From: Salinibacter pepae | GTDB lineage: Bacteria > Bacteroidota > Rhodothermia > Rhodothermales > Salinibacteraceae | Direction of reading: 5' to 3' | Assembly (NCBI RefSeq): GCF_947077775.1 | Contig: NZ_CAMTTE010000001.1 | Coordinates: 2,818,501 to 2,882,500, forward strand | Length of the DNA: 64,000 bases | In this document: positions 15,563-23,774 of the stretch, in pieces | Position numbering within the stretch: the stretch's first letter is position 1 | Layout: each line of letters begins with the position of its first letter | Position numbers and translations under genes: made by a program | Notes under the pieces: generated by a model | Told to the model about the DNA's origin: nothing | What the model saw: only the letters and a program-made list of their open reading frames with translations | Databases searched by the model: none

Positions 15563-17608
15563 CTATCCTTCATCAGGAAAAAGTCCCAACTCGTGGTTTA
15601 GTGCTTTTAAAACTAAGGTGACTGTATCATCGTGGATATCCTCAGGACTAAAGTTTTTGGTAGATTCATGTAACTTTTTCTTCGAGACGGACAAGCGGCT
15701 TGCGATCCATCCATATTCAGCACTTGCCTCCCGGAGTGCTACCAGCGCCATAAACAGCATAATTTCTGTGAGTCTCTCTGAGGTTTCCTCATTGGAAAGA
15801 TCGCTTGTAAACGAATGAGCAAATGGTCGACTGGCTGCACTTACCGCTTCCTCGACAAGAGAGTAAATTTTTTGCTGCAGTGAGACGAGTGCGTCAACAC
15901 TCACTGTATTCTCCTCGACTGAATATTTCATCCCAAGTCCGAAAGGAACGGCGAGAAAAGTTCTTAGGGCCTGCTGGACCTGTTCTTCCTCCGGAGCGGG
16001 ATAGCCAAGGTCATAAAGATTATGATCTTCATTCCAGTATTTAGCCACCGGAGTGCTTTGCCTGAATTTCGTGTACTGCGGAAAAAACCAAAGGGCACGG
16101 ATGCACTGATCAATTGAGAATCCTGAAGCTCGGAGGGATACCTCATCTATTCCGGCAAGCTTGAGGCACTCATCGATTAGGTCCCAGGCCCTCTCAATAT
16201 TATCCTCCATGCTCTCAAGACGTATCAGCCTAGCACGGGTATCATAGAATCTTGGGTCACTTTCGAGGCGTCTCTGCCAAAACTGCCGAGCGTCGCTGGT
16301 TACTTCCGATTTTGTTTCAATGAGCTGTGCTAGCACATCGGACTTCAGACTCGTTAACCCCTCATGTCCAGGTTGATGAGCCAGCCCTCTATTGATCCAT
16401 TCAAGAGATTCCTGAAATCTTTCGGCCCGGTAGTTTGACAGGCCGAGCCAGTACCAAGTGCCTGGGTTCTGAGTAATCCATTCCGGATTATGCTTTACAC
16501 CTCGCTCGAGAAATGTAGCTGCTTGACCCGGTTTGTCAAAATCTATAATGAGGCTGATACCTTTACTAATTAGTGCCTCTGGCTTCGTTGGCTCCAGTTC
16601 AAGTGCGCGATTGAAGCACTCCATCTCCGCTTCGTGGTCATCAACTTGGTGGTATGCACTTCCTAAGTTTTTTAGTAGTGATGGCTGTTCGGATTTATCA
16701 AGAGCCTTCTCGTACGCTTCAATAGCTTCTTCCGCCTGCCCCAAAGCACTAAGAGCATTTCCTAAATTATAGAGGTCGGCCCAACTTGGGTCGGACTTCT
16801 CCTCAACTATTTCTCGAAAGCCTTCGCACCCCTCCTGAATAGCAGTCCTATTGTTTTCTGAGATCCCTTTTTCCGTCAGAGTAGACGCTCTAATCAAACG
16901 GAGCTTCTTCCTACTAAGTCCGACCTGGGAGGCCCGATTGAGACTCGTGATTGCTTCATCATATCGGTGAAGTTGGTATTGAGCTACCGCACGAAGATGC
17001 CAAGCCTGACTAGATTCGGGATGTTCTCCAACGAATTGCTTCAACCGGGTTGCTGCACGCTCGGGTTCTTCTGACTTTAAAAGTTCAAATACTGTTGAAA
17101 GCTCTTCTTCCAGCTCTTCTTCACTTCCGATATTGAAAAGGAGCTCCGGAGTGTCCCGCGACACCTCTACAGAGAGATATTTTCTTGCTAAATCAGGATG
17201 TGCCTCTTCCAGTTGAAGGCGCAGCCATTCTCTCGAAAATATGACTAGGTCCCAGACATACTTTTTCCAAAGCTCTTCGGACAACTGATCTCTGTCAATT
17301 CCACGAGCCTTCTGGGATGTTACATAAACTAAAGTCTCGAACTCATACTCACGCTCATCTAATCGTTCTGCGTCCTCGCGGAGCTTGGTCTTCCAATCAT
17401 CGCGAAGGCTAAATTGAAAAAAGCAGACGTTGCCATGCCGCCCTCTTCCGCGTCGAGGATATTCCTCCGCATCTCTGCCTCCATCTTGGGGCTCAATCGG
17501 CTCTATTTCCTTATAACCGTTTCTGTATAGAAGGTCGGTGGCCAGCCGCTCGAAGGACCAAGAATCAAGTTCATTATCTATGGTCCAAAGTACTTTGTTG
17601 AGCGACAT
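15563..17608 (-). CDS. Mrr-like N-terminal domain fused to TPR repeats (probable defence protein)
   Basis: 681 residues. Residues 1-145 resemble the restriction-endonuclease-like (Mrr) fold: WSFERLATDLLYRNGYKEIE (conserved Glu 20), then PQDGGRDAE (Asp 46), then VCFFQFSLRDDWKTKL where the family usually has a QxK or ExK strand. Here Gln 65 is present but the Lys two residues on is Ser, so the nuclease may be altered or inactive. Residues about 170-480 are tetratricopeptide repeats (AWHLRAVAQYQLHRYDEAI, ADLYNLGNALSALGQAEEA). The C-terminal 200 residues are unassigned. A 2-kb single-gene integron cassette, AT-richer than the flanking chromosome. Nuclease-plus-TPR layout suggests a phage-defence sensor/effector; the function is inferred. 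Confidence 0.7.
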   Translation of the reverse strand: MSLNKVLWTIDNELDSWSFERLATDLLYRNGYKEIEPIEPQDGGRDAEEYPRRGRGRHGNVCFFQFSLRDDWKTKLREDAERLDEREYEFETLVYVTSQKARGIDRDQLSEELWKKYVWDLVIFSREWLRLQLEEAHPDLARKYLSVEVSRDTPELLFNIGSEEELEEELSTVFELLKSEEPERAATRLKQFVGEHPESSQAWHLRAVAQYQLHRYDEAITSLNRASQVGLSRKKLRLIRASTLTEKGISENNRTAIQEGCEGFREIVEEKSDPSWADLYNLGNALSALGQAEEAIEAYEKALDKSEQPSLLKNLGSAYHQVDDHEAEMECFNRALELEPTKPEALISKGISLIIDFDKPGQAATFLERGVKHNPEWITQNPGTWYWLGLSNYRAERFQESLEWINRGLAHQPGHEGLTSLKSDVLAQLIETKSEVTSDARQFWQRRLESDPRFYDTRARLIRLESMEDNIERAWDLIDECLKLAGIDEVSLRASGFSIDQCIRALWFFPQYTKFRQSTPVAKYWNEDHNLYDLGYPAPEEEQVQQALRTFLAVPFGLGMKYSVEENTVSVDALVSLQQKIYSLVEEAVSAASRPFAHSFTSDLSNEETSERLTEIMLFMALVALREASAEYGWIASRLSVSKKKLHESTKNFSPEDIHDDTVTLVLKALNHELGLFPDEG

Positions 17609-17629
17609 ATATATTTATTTGACCTGAAG

Positions 17630-17776
17630 GGATAACGAGAAGATCAAACAGAATATAAGGATAGATCGACCTCTGTCTGCAATTTTTCCATTCACTGGTG
17701 ACATCACTTCTACCCGCCCGGCTACCCTTGCCTGAAACGGCCCTCGCCCATTTTCAGCTGTAGAACAGGGTTATGT
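17630..17776 (-). repeat. attC recombination site 4 (small nuclease cassette), left arm degenerate
   Basis: The right arm GCCCATTTTCAGCTGTA followed by GTTATGT (17770-17776) is nearly the same as that of site 1. The left boundary could be GGATAAC at 17630 but I do not see the matching CAGCTGAA inner arm, so the left half may be diverged. The stop codon of the next gene lies inside the right boundary motif. Confidence 0.55.
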
Positions 17777-18337
17777 CTGCGATACTTCAAGAACAGTACA
17801 TCCGTAGTTTGTGTATCGAGTTGGGTATACTGTTTGATGCATCAGTCTGGTATTCTCATCAATACCCCTCAGTTCTGGAATTTCGACATTACCCTCCCAG
17901 AAATCGCTAATCTCCTCTCGCTCATCTGTATTCTCACCCTCATGTACACCAGCAATCATCACAAACTTGTAAACCTCACGGCTATGGTACCGCTGGTCCA
18001 TAATCCTTAGCTTTTCAATGTCATGTTCGATCGAAACCTCGTCACGATCGTTAGGAATCCACTTCACTTCTAGGGCGACAGAAAGGGATGGATATTCCTT
18101 CTCTTTCGCCTCAAAGTAAAAATCGATTCTATAGTGGTCACCCGACCTGCTCGTCTGTTGGGCTATTTCCTCTGAAAACACTTCCCACTGTTTGTCAGCG
18201 GCGACACGGACGACCGGACCGTAGAGCATATACTCCGAATAGGCTGGCGACATGCCGCACCTAGAAACATAGGTGAGATAGCCTGTTACTCCCTCGGACG
18301 CAGTAACAACAAGCGCTTTAGCTTTCCGACTCGACAT
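17771..18337 (-). CDS. Small PD-(D/E)XK-like hypothetical protein
   Basis: 188 residues from MSSRKAKALVVTASEG. HYRIDFYFEAKEKEYPS (Asp 72) followed by SVALEVKWIPND (Glu 90, Lys 92) gives the D...ExK signature of PD-(D/E)XK nucleases, with a helix (EHDIEKLRIMDQRY) and a strand (YKFVMIAGVHE) after it in the right order. No other domain is apparent. Single-gene cassette. Longer upstream start choices would run into the neighbouring attC, so ATG 18337 is preferred. Probably a nuclease or nuclease-like sensor; partner and target unknown. Confidence 0.6.
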   Translation of the reverse strand: MSSRKAKALVVTASEGVTGYLTYVSRCGMSPAYSEYMLYGPVVRVAADKQWEVFSEEIAQQTSRSGDHYRIDFYFEAKEKEYPSLSVALEVKWIPNDRDEVSIEHDIEKLRIMDQRYHSREVYKFVMIAGVHEGENTDEREEISDFWEGNVEIPELRGIDENTRLMHQTVYPTRYTNYGCTVLEVSQT

Positions 18338-18364
18338 CACAGAAATTCTTCTATTCAAGGACAG

Positions 18365-18496
18365 GCATAACGGGGAAAGCTCTACGGCGCAGGGCAATGT
18401 CGACACCACTCTCGAAACGAGCAAAAGCTTTCCATCGCGGCACGCCGACCCGCCGAGGCGAATCCCCCCTGGGTTCGCAGCAGCGCCGTGTTATTC
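18365..18496 (-). repeat. attC recombination site 5 (three-gene defence cassette)
   Basis: Bounded by GCATAAC (18365-18371) and GTTATTC (18490-18496). ACGGCGC on the left can pair with GCGCCGT on the right, although the pairing between the outer and inner boxes is weaker than at sites 2 and 3. It lies 7 bp from the 3' end of the Mrr-like gene. No comparable site is visible between the three genes to its right. Confidence 0.6.
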
Positions 18497-18502
18497 CGCA
18501 CC

Positions 18503-19402
18503 TTATATCACTTCACCCGTATCAGGGTCGATATTGAACTTTTCTAAATCTCGATCAAATAAAAATATGTCTCTATCCTCTGTACCCTGCACAACCAATT
18601 CAGCAATCAGACCAGACGCCACATCGATATCTTCAATGATGTGGTGAACTTCGTAGACAGCGGTAAGAGCTGCCATTGGAATGCCGCCTCTATCTTCGAC
18701 CTCGATCAGACAGTTCGTTACGTCAATATGATGTCTAACCATTCCAGCGTCTTTATCATCATACTCGCCGATTTTTTCATCGATGAATTCGTGTAACTGA
18801 GTTTTTGAGCCGTCAGAGTGGATGTAGACTGGATCTCCCTTGAGGAGACTGCTACTGAGCTCTGCTGCTTCGAGGTCGTTGAAGAACTTTCGCTTTGCTT
18901 CATCGCTCGATAGGTCGAGCTTCACCTCTGGCTGACCTCTTGTGATGTACGTGACGTTGACGCGGATTGAGCCGATATACTGGTCGTCATCTTTCTCTTC
19001 ATACTGTCGAAGCACAACGAGCTTTATGCCCTTATGCTTAGCAAACTTCCGTGCATCCTGAGTAAAACCGTTGCAGGTAAGAATCATGGCTTCATCTGCC
19101 AATGCGTCATCCACCACTGCCCAGAAGCTTCGCACGATGTCTAGCCCCACCTTGCTGCCAGACACGTCGAAGTCCTTGCATTCGACAATGACTCGTTTCG
19201 TGGCGCCGTCTACCTCAAGGTCAACGTCAATTTGGTGGGATACGGCTGACTCTCCGATCAACCTCACATCATGCACTACCGCGCGAGACTCGTCAAGTGC
19301 TTTAAGGACTAAGGCGGCAAGTCTTTCGTACTTAGTTCCCTTCTTGGTAGTGTCGGAGTGACTAAATCGATCGTGGATATTTTCGTATCTAGACTGAGGC
19401 AC
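18503..19402 (-). CDS. Mrr-like restriction endonuclease domain protein
   Basis: 299 residues. KKGTKYERLAALVLKALDES (Glu 26) opens the Mrr-type fold. SHQIDVDLEVDG (Asp 59) and KRVIVECKDFD (Glu 74-x-Lys 76) complete a full PD-(D/E)XK active site. ILTCNGFTQDARKFAKHKG is the typical Mrr strand-helix. The C-terminal half (about 150-299) is unassigned and contains EVKLDLSSDEAKRKFFNDLE and mixed alpha/beta sequence. Predicted DNA endonuclease. Third gene of a probable operon in one cassette: repeat protein, TIR protein, then this gene 46 bp downstream. The intact catalytic residues, together with the TIR neighbour, point to a defence role. Confidence 0.78.
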   Translation of the reverse strand: MPQSRYENIHDRFSHSDTTKKGTKYERLAALVLKALDESRAVVHDVRLIGESAVSHQIDVDLEVDGATKRVIVECKDFDVSGSKVGLDIVRSFWAVVDDALADEAMILTCNGFTQDARKFAKHKGIKLVVLRQYEEKDDDQYIGSIRVNVTYITRGQPEVKLDLSSDEAKRKFFNDLEAAELSSSLLKGDPVYIHSDGSKTQLHEFIDEKIGEYDDKDAGMVRHHIDVTNCLIEVEDRGGIPMAALTAVYEVHHIIEDIDVASGLIAELVVQGTEDRDIFLFDRDLEKFNIDPDTGEVI

Positions 19403-19448
19403 AAAGTTAAGGGTTTATTGCGAGGTATAACCTATAATTATACCCTTC

Positions 19449-20216
19449 TCAGATAGAAGCCTTCGATACCTTTTCAGGACTCAATACAAATCCAGCCGAC
19501 CTCAACCTGTCGACAAGTTTAGGCACTGTTTCTTTCACATGGTCGTTGAAGCCAATATATAACACTCCTTGAGCGTCAGACGGAACTTCAATATGTCCCT
19601 TTTTCAAGATTGCCACATTCTGGCGACCGAGCGCGGAAATCAACATCCCCATTTCCAGAACAACGTTCTGACGAGCACGAGGCTGGGCTTCATCAGGGCC
19701 GTCCTTCTTGGCGTATCCCATGTCATCAGGGGTTAGCAAAACTATTCCAAAGCGAACACTGGAATCACCCGGCCCGATTTCTTTCTCAAGTGCTTCTATG
19801 ATCGTTAGCCCTTCACCAGCGGTATTGGCTAGAACAAACGGATCCAACCCCAACTTGTGAAGGATAAGCTCAAGTTGTTCACGGGCAGTGTCATCGTGTC
19901 CATGTACAACAAATATCTTCTTACTAGCCGAACTTGGATTCGTCGGCTTCTCCGGCTCAGAAACTGATTCAGCAGTACCTGAGCCCGAATTTCCTTCGCC
20001 CGTATATTCAGTTACATCTTCCTTCAACTGATCCTTCTTATCCTTCTTCCCTTGAAACTGCACAGTACCAGTTCCAGGATACCAGTTGCAGATTCCTCCC
20101 TCTTCGGTGCGTATCTGATAGCTGTGCTCATTTTCCTCTACTGACGATATTCCGTGACCGCTCCCAGAAATTATCGTCTTCAGTTCTTCAAGCGATCCGT
20201 CGTGGGTCATACTCAT
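19449..20216 (-). CDS. TIR-like nucleotide-binding protein (CAP12/Pycsar-TIR type)
   Basis: 255 residues. Residues 1-75 are a small alpha/beta domain (QIRTEEGGICNWYPGTGTVQ) followed by a Ser/Glu-rich linker. Residues 99-240 match the predicted nucleotide-binding TIR-like family: KKIFVVHGHDDTAREQLEL, FVLANTAGEGLTIIEALEK, FGIVLLTPDDMG, then PRARQNVVLEMGMLISALG with the Glu (188) proposed as catalytic for NAD+ cleavage, and VPSDAQGVLYIGF. Proteins of this family act as NADase effectors in CBASS/Pycsar-like systems and beside other sensors. No cyclase gene is present here, so activation must come from another partner; the small repeat protein upstream (67-bp gap) is the obvious candidate. Confidence 0.82.
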   Translation of the reverse strand: MSMTHDGSLEELKTIISGSGHGISSVEENEHSYQIRTEEGGICNWYPGTGTVQFQGKKDKKDQLKEDVTEYTGEGNSGSGTAESVSEPEKPTNPSSASKKIFVVHGHDDTAREQLELILHKLGLDPFVLANTAGEGLTIIEALEKEIGPGDSSVRFGIVLLTPDDMGYAKKDGPDEAQPRARQNVVLEMGMLISALGRQNVAILKKGHIEVPSDAQGVLYIGFNDHVKETVPKLVDRLRSAGFVLSPEKVSKASI

Positions 20217-20283
20217 ATTTTTAAGATCCTCAATATTACCTATAACAAATTGGGCACGAGGGAGATAGACAGAATCATTCTCA

Positions 20284-20508
20284 CTAGTCGAGGACGAATA
20301 TTACATTGCCCCCTCCAGCAGATGCGATCCGTTGCATTTCATTTGACATGAGGTCCCCTACATCTTTGATCCTCACGGTCGCTCCCGAGCTTGATGCAGC
20401 GGATGCAATCCGTTGGAGTTCGTTTGCCATTTTTCCGTTAGCGCTTATTTCAACACCACCACCTGCTGAGACGATTCGCTGAATTTCGTTGGTCATCAGA
20501 TTAGCCAT
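20284..20508 (-). CDS. Small protein of three tandem helical repeats
   Basis: 74 residues built of three copies of a roughly 23-residue unit: LMTNEIQRIVSAGGGVEIS (4-22), KMANELQRIASAASSSGATV (26-45) and LMSNEMQRIASAGGGNVIF (53-71). Each has the core NE-(I/L/M)-QRI-x-SA followed by a short hydrophobic strand. Almost the entire protein is repeat. First gene of the integron's proximal coding cassette, immediately upstream of the TIR-like gene. I recognise no named function; the repeat could be a ligand-binding or oligomerising scaffold that triggers the effectors. ATG 20508 is chosen since upstream codons encode attC sequence. Confidence 0.7.
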   Translation of the reverse strand: MANLMTNEIQRIVSAGGGVEISANGKMANELQRIASAASSSGATVRIKDVGDLMSNEMQRIASAGGGNVIFVLD

Positions 20509-20553
20509 TGTGACTGTAGTCTCTGGTCTGGTTTGACTACGATGGGTATAACA

Positions 20554-20670
20554 TATCTTATGCCGATCGATTCCGTCATATCCCACTGTATGGATCGGCA
20601 TAATATGAAGCGACAGGTCGGCTAACCGGAGGCCTTCCAACAATTTGCAGAAACGGCGTGAGTGTTATGC
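20554..20670 (-). repeat. attC-like site adjoining attI, possible empty cassette
   Basis: Runs from GTATAAC (about 20555-20561) to GTTATGC (20664-20670). Inside is a strong hairpin: TTATGCCGATC pairing with GATCGGCATAA (20570s to 20600s), 11 bp perfect. Between this site and the next boundary (20682) only 11 bp remain, so if both are real sites the intervening cassette carries no gene. Alternatively the whole 20554-20700 segment is the attI region. Confidence 0.5.
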
Positions 20671-20681
20671 CGAAGCGATCC

Positions 20682-20698
20682 GCATAACAACGTTATGC
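20682..20698. repeat. Candidate attI core: GCATAAC-AAC-GTTATGC
   Basis: A perfect 7-bp inverted repeat with a 3-bp spacer, located 82 bp upstream of intI and on its cassette side. The GTTATGC half on the minus strand would be the insertion point for new cassettes. Position and sequence fit the attI core; the exact crossover base cannot be settled from sequence alone. Confidence 0.5.
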
Positions 20699-20780
20699 CG
20701 ACCAGTGTGAGCGTGTCTCCACGATACAGGTTTGTACTGTATACATCAAACCAAACGACTCGGTCGCCTTTCCTCCCGCC

Positions 20781-21764
20781 ATGGACGGTTCGTCTTCGGA
20801 TGGCTCGTCTCCCGTCTTGGATCGCGTCCGGTCGGCCTGTTGCCGAAAAGGCTATACCTACCAGACCGAGAAGACCGACCTCCGCTGGATCATCCGCTAC
20901 GTGAAGTACCACGGCACCAAGCATCCTCGGACGTTTGGGAAACCGGAGGTCCGAGAATACCTGCCCTACCTCGCGACCGAGCGAACCGTCGCGGCCTCGA
21001 CCCAGAATCAGGCCCTGAATGCTCTTCTGTTTCTCCATCGCGACGTGCTCGGGGCCGAGTGGGACCGGGTGTCCAACTTTGATCGTGCACGGGAGCCGGA
21101 GCGGCTTCCGGTCGTGCTCACCCAGGCGGAAGTCAAATCCGTGCTCAGGCACATGGACGGCCCAAACGGCCTCGTGGCTCACCTGCTGTATGGGGCCGGG
21201 CGTCGCCTTTCGGAGGCCCTCGGACTGCGGGTGAAAGACCTGGACTTCGAGTACGAGCAGATCACCGTACGGCAGGGCAAGGGGAAGAAGGATCGCCGAA
21301 CGCTCCTGCCCGGCACCCTTGCGGCCCCGCTCCGGCGGCAGCTTCGAAAGAGCAAGGCGACCTGGAAGGAGGATCTGGAGGCGGGCTACGGAAGGGCCTC
21401 GCTGCCGAAGGCCCTCGAACGGAAGTCCCCGCACGCGGCGACAGAGTGGAGGTGGCAGTATGTATTCCCGTCCGTCCGGCGGAGTGAAGACCCGAGAAGC
21501 GGCGGCATCAAGCGGCACCACCGCTCCTCCTCCGCCGTGCAGAAGGCGGTCAAGCGTGCGGTGGAGGACGCAGGCATTGCCAAGTCCGCCAGTTGTCACA
21601 CCCTGCGGCATTCCTTCGCCACCCACCTTCTGGAACAGGGGACGGACATTCGCACCGTGCAGGAGCTTCTCGGCCATCAGGATCTCCGTACCACGCAGGT
21701 CTACACGCACGTCCTTCAGGACGGAAAAGCAGGGACGCGGAGCCCTCTTGAGACCATGGAATGA
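20781..21764 (+). CDS. intI: Integron integrase (IntI-type tyrosine recombinase)
   Basis: 327 residues. N-terminal SAM-like DNA-binding domain (about 10-105). Catalytic domain has [16 protein letters not shown] (Arg 142), [17 protein letters not shown] (His 273, Arg 276), ELLGH (His 299) and TQVYTHVL (nucleophile Tyr 308). Between the first Arg box and the HxxR box there is the extra segment [20 protein letters not shown] (211-230), the alpha-I2 insertion that separates IntI proteins from XerC/D and is needed for attC binding. It is transcribed away from the cassettes, the standard integron layout. GC-rich like the host chromosome, suggesting long residence. It appears intact, so the array may still be active. 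Confidence 0.93.
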   Translation: MDGSSSDGSSPVLDRVRSACCRKGYTYQTEKTDLRWIIRYVKYHGTKHPRTFGKPEVREYLPYLATERTVAASTQNQALNALLFLHRDVLGAEWDRVSNFDRAREPERLPVVLTQAEVKSVLRHMDGPNGLVAHLLYGAGRRLSEALGLRVKDLDFEYEQITVRQGKGKKDRRTLLPGTLAAPLRRQLRKSKATWKEDLEAGYGRASLPKALERKSPHAATEWRWQYVFPSVRRSEDPRSGGIKRHHRSSSAVQKAVKRAVEDAGIAKSASCHTLRHSFATHLLEQGTDIRTVQELLGHQDLRTTQVYTHVLQDGKAGTRSPLETME

Positions 21765-21871
21765 GGCAGGAGGCTACTGAACGGGGGTCTGAAAACCCTG
21801 GACTGTATTCGGGTGTTGTGGAATTTATTCTGTAGTTGTGGGCCCTATTGTCTGAAGAGAAGAGCTCGGGG

Positions 21872-22306
21872 CTACGGCGCCGCCGCTCCGTGCCCCAGCA
21901 TCCACAGCGCGAGCCCGGCCCGCAGCGCCCAGGCGACGGTGCGGAGCCAGTTCGTCGCGACGAGGCGGCGGTGGGCCGCGGCGTCGAAGCCGTCGATGAG
22001 GCGGGCGTGCAGCGGCACCTGCACGAGGCCCGTGGTGCCCCAGATGGCGAGCACGAGCGCCAGGCCCGCCCAGCCCCCCCACGGGGGCAGGCCCGGCGGC
22101 GGGGCCCAGGCGATCCATCCCGCCGTGGCGAGCTCCACCGTCATGGCCGGCCCCACGATCCAGGTGATGCGCCGCATGTGGGCCGCCTGGAAGGCCGCGT
22201 AGTCCGCCGTCCGCACGTAGGAGAAGAGGGGGTAGTGCACGCGCTGGACGATGAGGATGACCCCGAACATGAGCCAGGTCGCCGCGGCGTGGACGGAGAG
22301 AAGCAT
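21872..22306 (-). CDS. DUF1772-like four-helix membrane protein
   Basis: About 144 residues with four membrane helices: LLSVHAAATWLMFGVILIVQ, ITWIVGPAMTVELATAGWIA, WAGLALVLAIWGTTGLVQVP and a C-terminal LRTVAWALRAGLALWML. The loop VHYPLF near the end of helix 1 and WLRT in helix 4 are typical of the DUF1772/anthrone-oxygenase-like family. Function in bacteria is unknown. ATG 22306 is chosen over an upstream GTG at 22330. It lies just downstream of the FAD oxidoreductase on the same strand (79-bp gap), so the two may be co-transcribed. Confidence 0.7.
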   Translation of the reverse strand: MLLSVHAAATWLMFGVILIVQRVHYPLFSYVRTADYAAFQAAHMRRITWIVGPAMTVELATAGWIAWAPPPGLPPWGGWAGLALVLAIWGTTGLVQVPLHARLIDGFDAAAHRRLVATNWLRTVAWALRAGLALWMLGHGAAAP

Positions 22307-22384
22307 GGAGTTGAATGAGAGACCGTGCACCGGTGAACGCTCAGGGGATTGAGAACGATCGACCGAGGGGAGCGGGCCGAACGC

Positions 22385-23638
22385 CTATTCTGTGTGGTCG
22401 GCCCAGACGGCCTCCGCGGCGGCCCGGCCCGCGGCGAGGGCGCCGTTGAGCGACGCGGTGCGGCGGTGGTCGCCACATACGTACAGACCGCGGCGCCGGC
22501 GCACCGGCCGCTCGTGGGGAGACAGGAACGGCGGGGCCTGTTCGGGCAGGGCGTAGGGGATGTGCTGGGTCTGGAGGTGCGTCCAGCCGCCCGCCGCCAG
22601 CCCGAACCAGTCGATCAGCTGGGCCCGCACCGACCGCTGGAGTGCCGCCTCACCTTCCGCGGGCGTGCCCACCACCACGACGGACACGAGGGCGCGGTCG
22701 TCCGGCGCGTAGCCGGGCGCCACGTCCGACGGCACGGCGAGGTTGTTGATGGGGCCGACGCCCTCCCCATTGAGGACGAGAAACGGCTCGTCGAGCGGGG
22801 ACTGGGGGGCGTCGTAGTAGAGACAGATCGTCGACCGGCCATCGGTCGGGGACACGTCGCCCACCAGCCGGTCCGCCGCCGGCGCGTCCGTGGCGACCAC
22901 CACGTGCGGGGCCTCCATCGTCCCGCCGTCCGCCAGCGTGACCGTCTGGCCGTCGACCGCCGCCACGGGCGTGTTGAGCCGCACGGCCGCGTCCGGCAGG
23001 TCCGCGCGCATCTGCTTGGGCATCCGGTCGATGCCGCCGGCCGGCAGCACCGTCCGCCCCTCCGCGAACATCTTGAAGACGAACTCGAACATGCGGCTCG
23101 ACGCCTGCAGGGCGCGGTCGAAGAAGATGCCGCCGAGGAAGGGCCGGAAGAAGCGGTCGATCATGACGGAGGAGAACCCCCAGCGCTCCCGAAGCACCTC
23201 GATCGTGGGGCGTTCCGCCCGCTCCATGATCTGCGGGATCGACCGGCCGGCGAGGGCCTGGCGCAGGCGCAGTACCCGCAGCTTGTCGGCCAGCGTGCCG
23301 ATGCGCGCCAGGACGGTGCGCGGGGCGTCCCACGGGTGCCGCCGCGGGTCGGCGACGCGCTGGAAGCGGCCGTTGTAGCGCACCAGGGCGCCGTCGTGGA
23401 AGGGGTGGAGGTCGAGCGCGTCGTAGTCCAGTTCGCGCTGCGTCTCGGGGTAGGCCGTGAGCAGCACCTGAAAGCCGCGGTCGAGCCGAAAGCCGTCGAC
23501 CGTGTCGGTGCGCACCCGTCCGCCGACGCGGTCGGACGCCTCCACCACCTGCACGGTGAGGCCGCGCTCGTGGAGGTGGCGCGCACAGTTCAGGCCGGCC
23601 AGCCCGGCCCCGATCACGAGAACGTCGGGGGGTGCCAT
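22385..23638 (-). CDS. FAD-dependent amine oxidase/phytoene desaturase-like oxidoreductase
   Basis: 417 residues. [20 protein letters not shown] is the N-terminal FAD-binding GxGxxG fold, followed by [20 protein letters not shown] (the GG-x-x-R-T motif of the amino-oxidase family) and [13 protein letters not shown]. The C-terminal FAD-binding stretch is [20 protein letters not shown]. The family includes monoamine oxidases, protoporphyrinogen oxidases and carotenoid desaturases; the Pro-rich start and DRGFQVLL motif resemble a distinct group of uncharacterised bacterial NAD(P)/FAD proteins. Substrate unknown. It is divergently transcribed from hutH with a 136-bp shared promoter region. Confidence 0.82.
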   Translation of the reverse strand: MAPPDVLVIGAGLAGLNCARHLHERGLTVQVVEASDRVGGRVRTDTVDGFRLDRGFQVLLTAYPETQRELDYDALDLHPFHDGALVRYNGRFQRVADPRRHPWDAPRTVLARIGTLADKLRVLRLRQALAGRSIPQIMERAERPTIEVLRERWGFSSVMIDRFFRPFLGGIFFDRALQASSRMFEFVFKMFAEGRTVLPAGGIDRMPKQMRADLPDAAVRLNTPVAAVDGQTVTLADGGTMEAPHVVVATDAPAADRLVGDVSPTDGRSTICLYYDAPQSPLDEPFLVLNGEGVGPINNLAVPSDVAPGYAPDDRALVSVVVVGTPAEGEAALQRSVRAQLIDWFGLAAGGWTHLQTQHIPYALPEQAPPFLSPHERPVRRRRGLYVCGDHRRTASLNGALAAGRAAAEAVWADHTE

Positions 23639-23774
23639 GAGGGAGCAAGGGTGCGTGGGAAAAATACGGAGCATAAGCAACGTCCCACCGGCCCTTCCGT
23701 TCGAGCAAAGTCCCGAACGAACGCGGCGATCCACCTCGTCTTCCTACGTCTCTTCCAATTAGCCCTCGTCTCCT

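Larger units (their letters stand above)
13135..21764. mobile_element. Chromosomal integron: intI plus leftward cassette array
   Basis: Composite feature covering the integrase, the attI candidate and at least five attC-like sites that separate leftward cassettes. From the integrase outward: empty or attI segment, triple-repeat/TIR/Mrr unit, small PD-(D/E)XK gene, TPR gene, PemK pair, PIN pair, MNT/HepT remnant. All cassette genes are on the minus strand and AT-richer than the flanks. The distal end is decayed and has no clear final attC. In Vibrio, chromosomal integrons are known to store toxin-antitoxin and phage-defence cassettes; this array fits that picture. Confidence 0.85.

Noticed and set aside
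19403-19448. attC between the TIR and Mrr genes
   Set aside because: GGTATAACC and AATTATACC are present but the space is only 46 bp, with no inner arms or GTTRRRY partner, so I treat the genes as one cassette.
13605-20698. CRISPR array
   Set aside because: The repeated motifs are attC-type palindromes of 117-192 bp spaced by genes, not short regular repeats with spacers; no cas genes are present.
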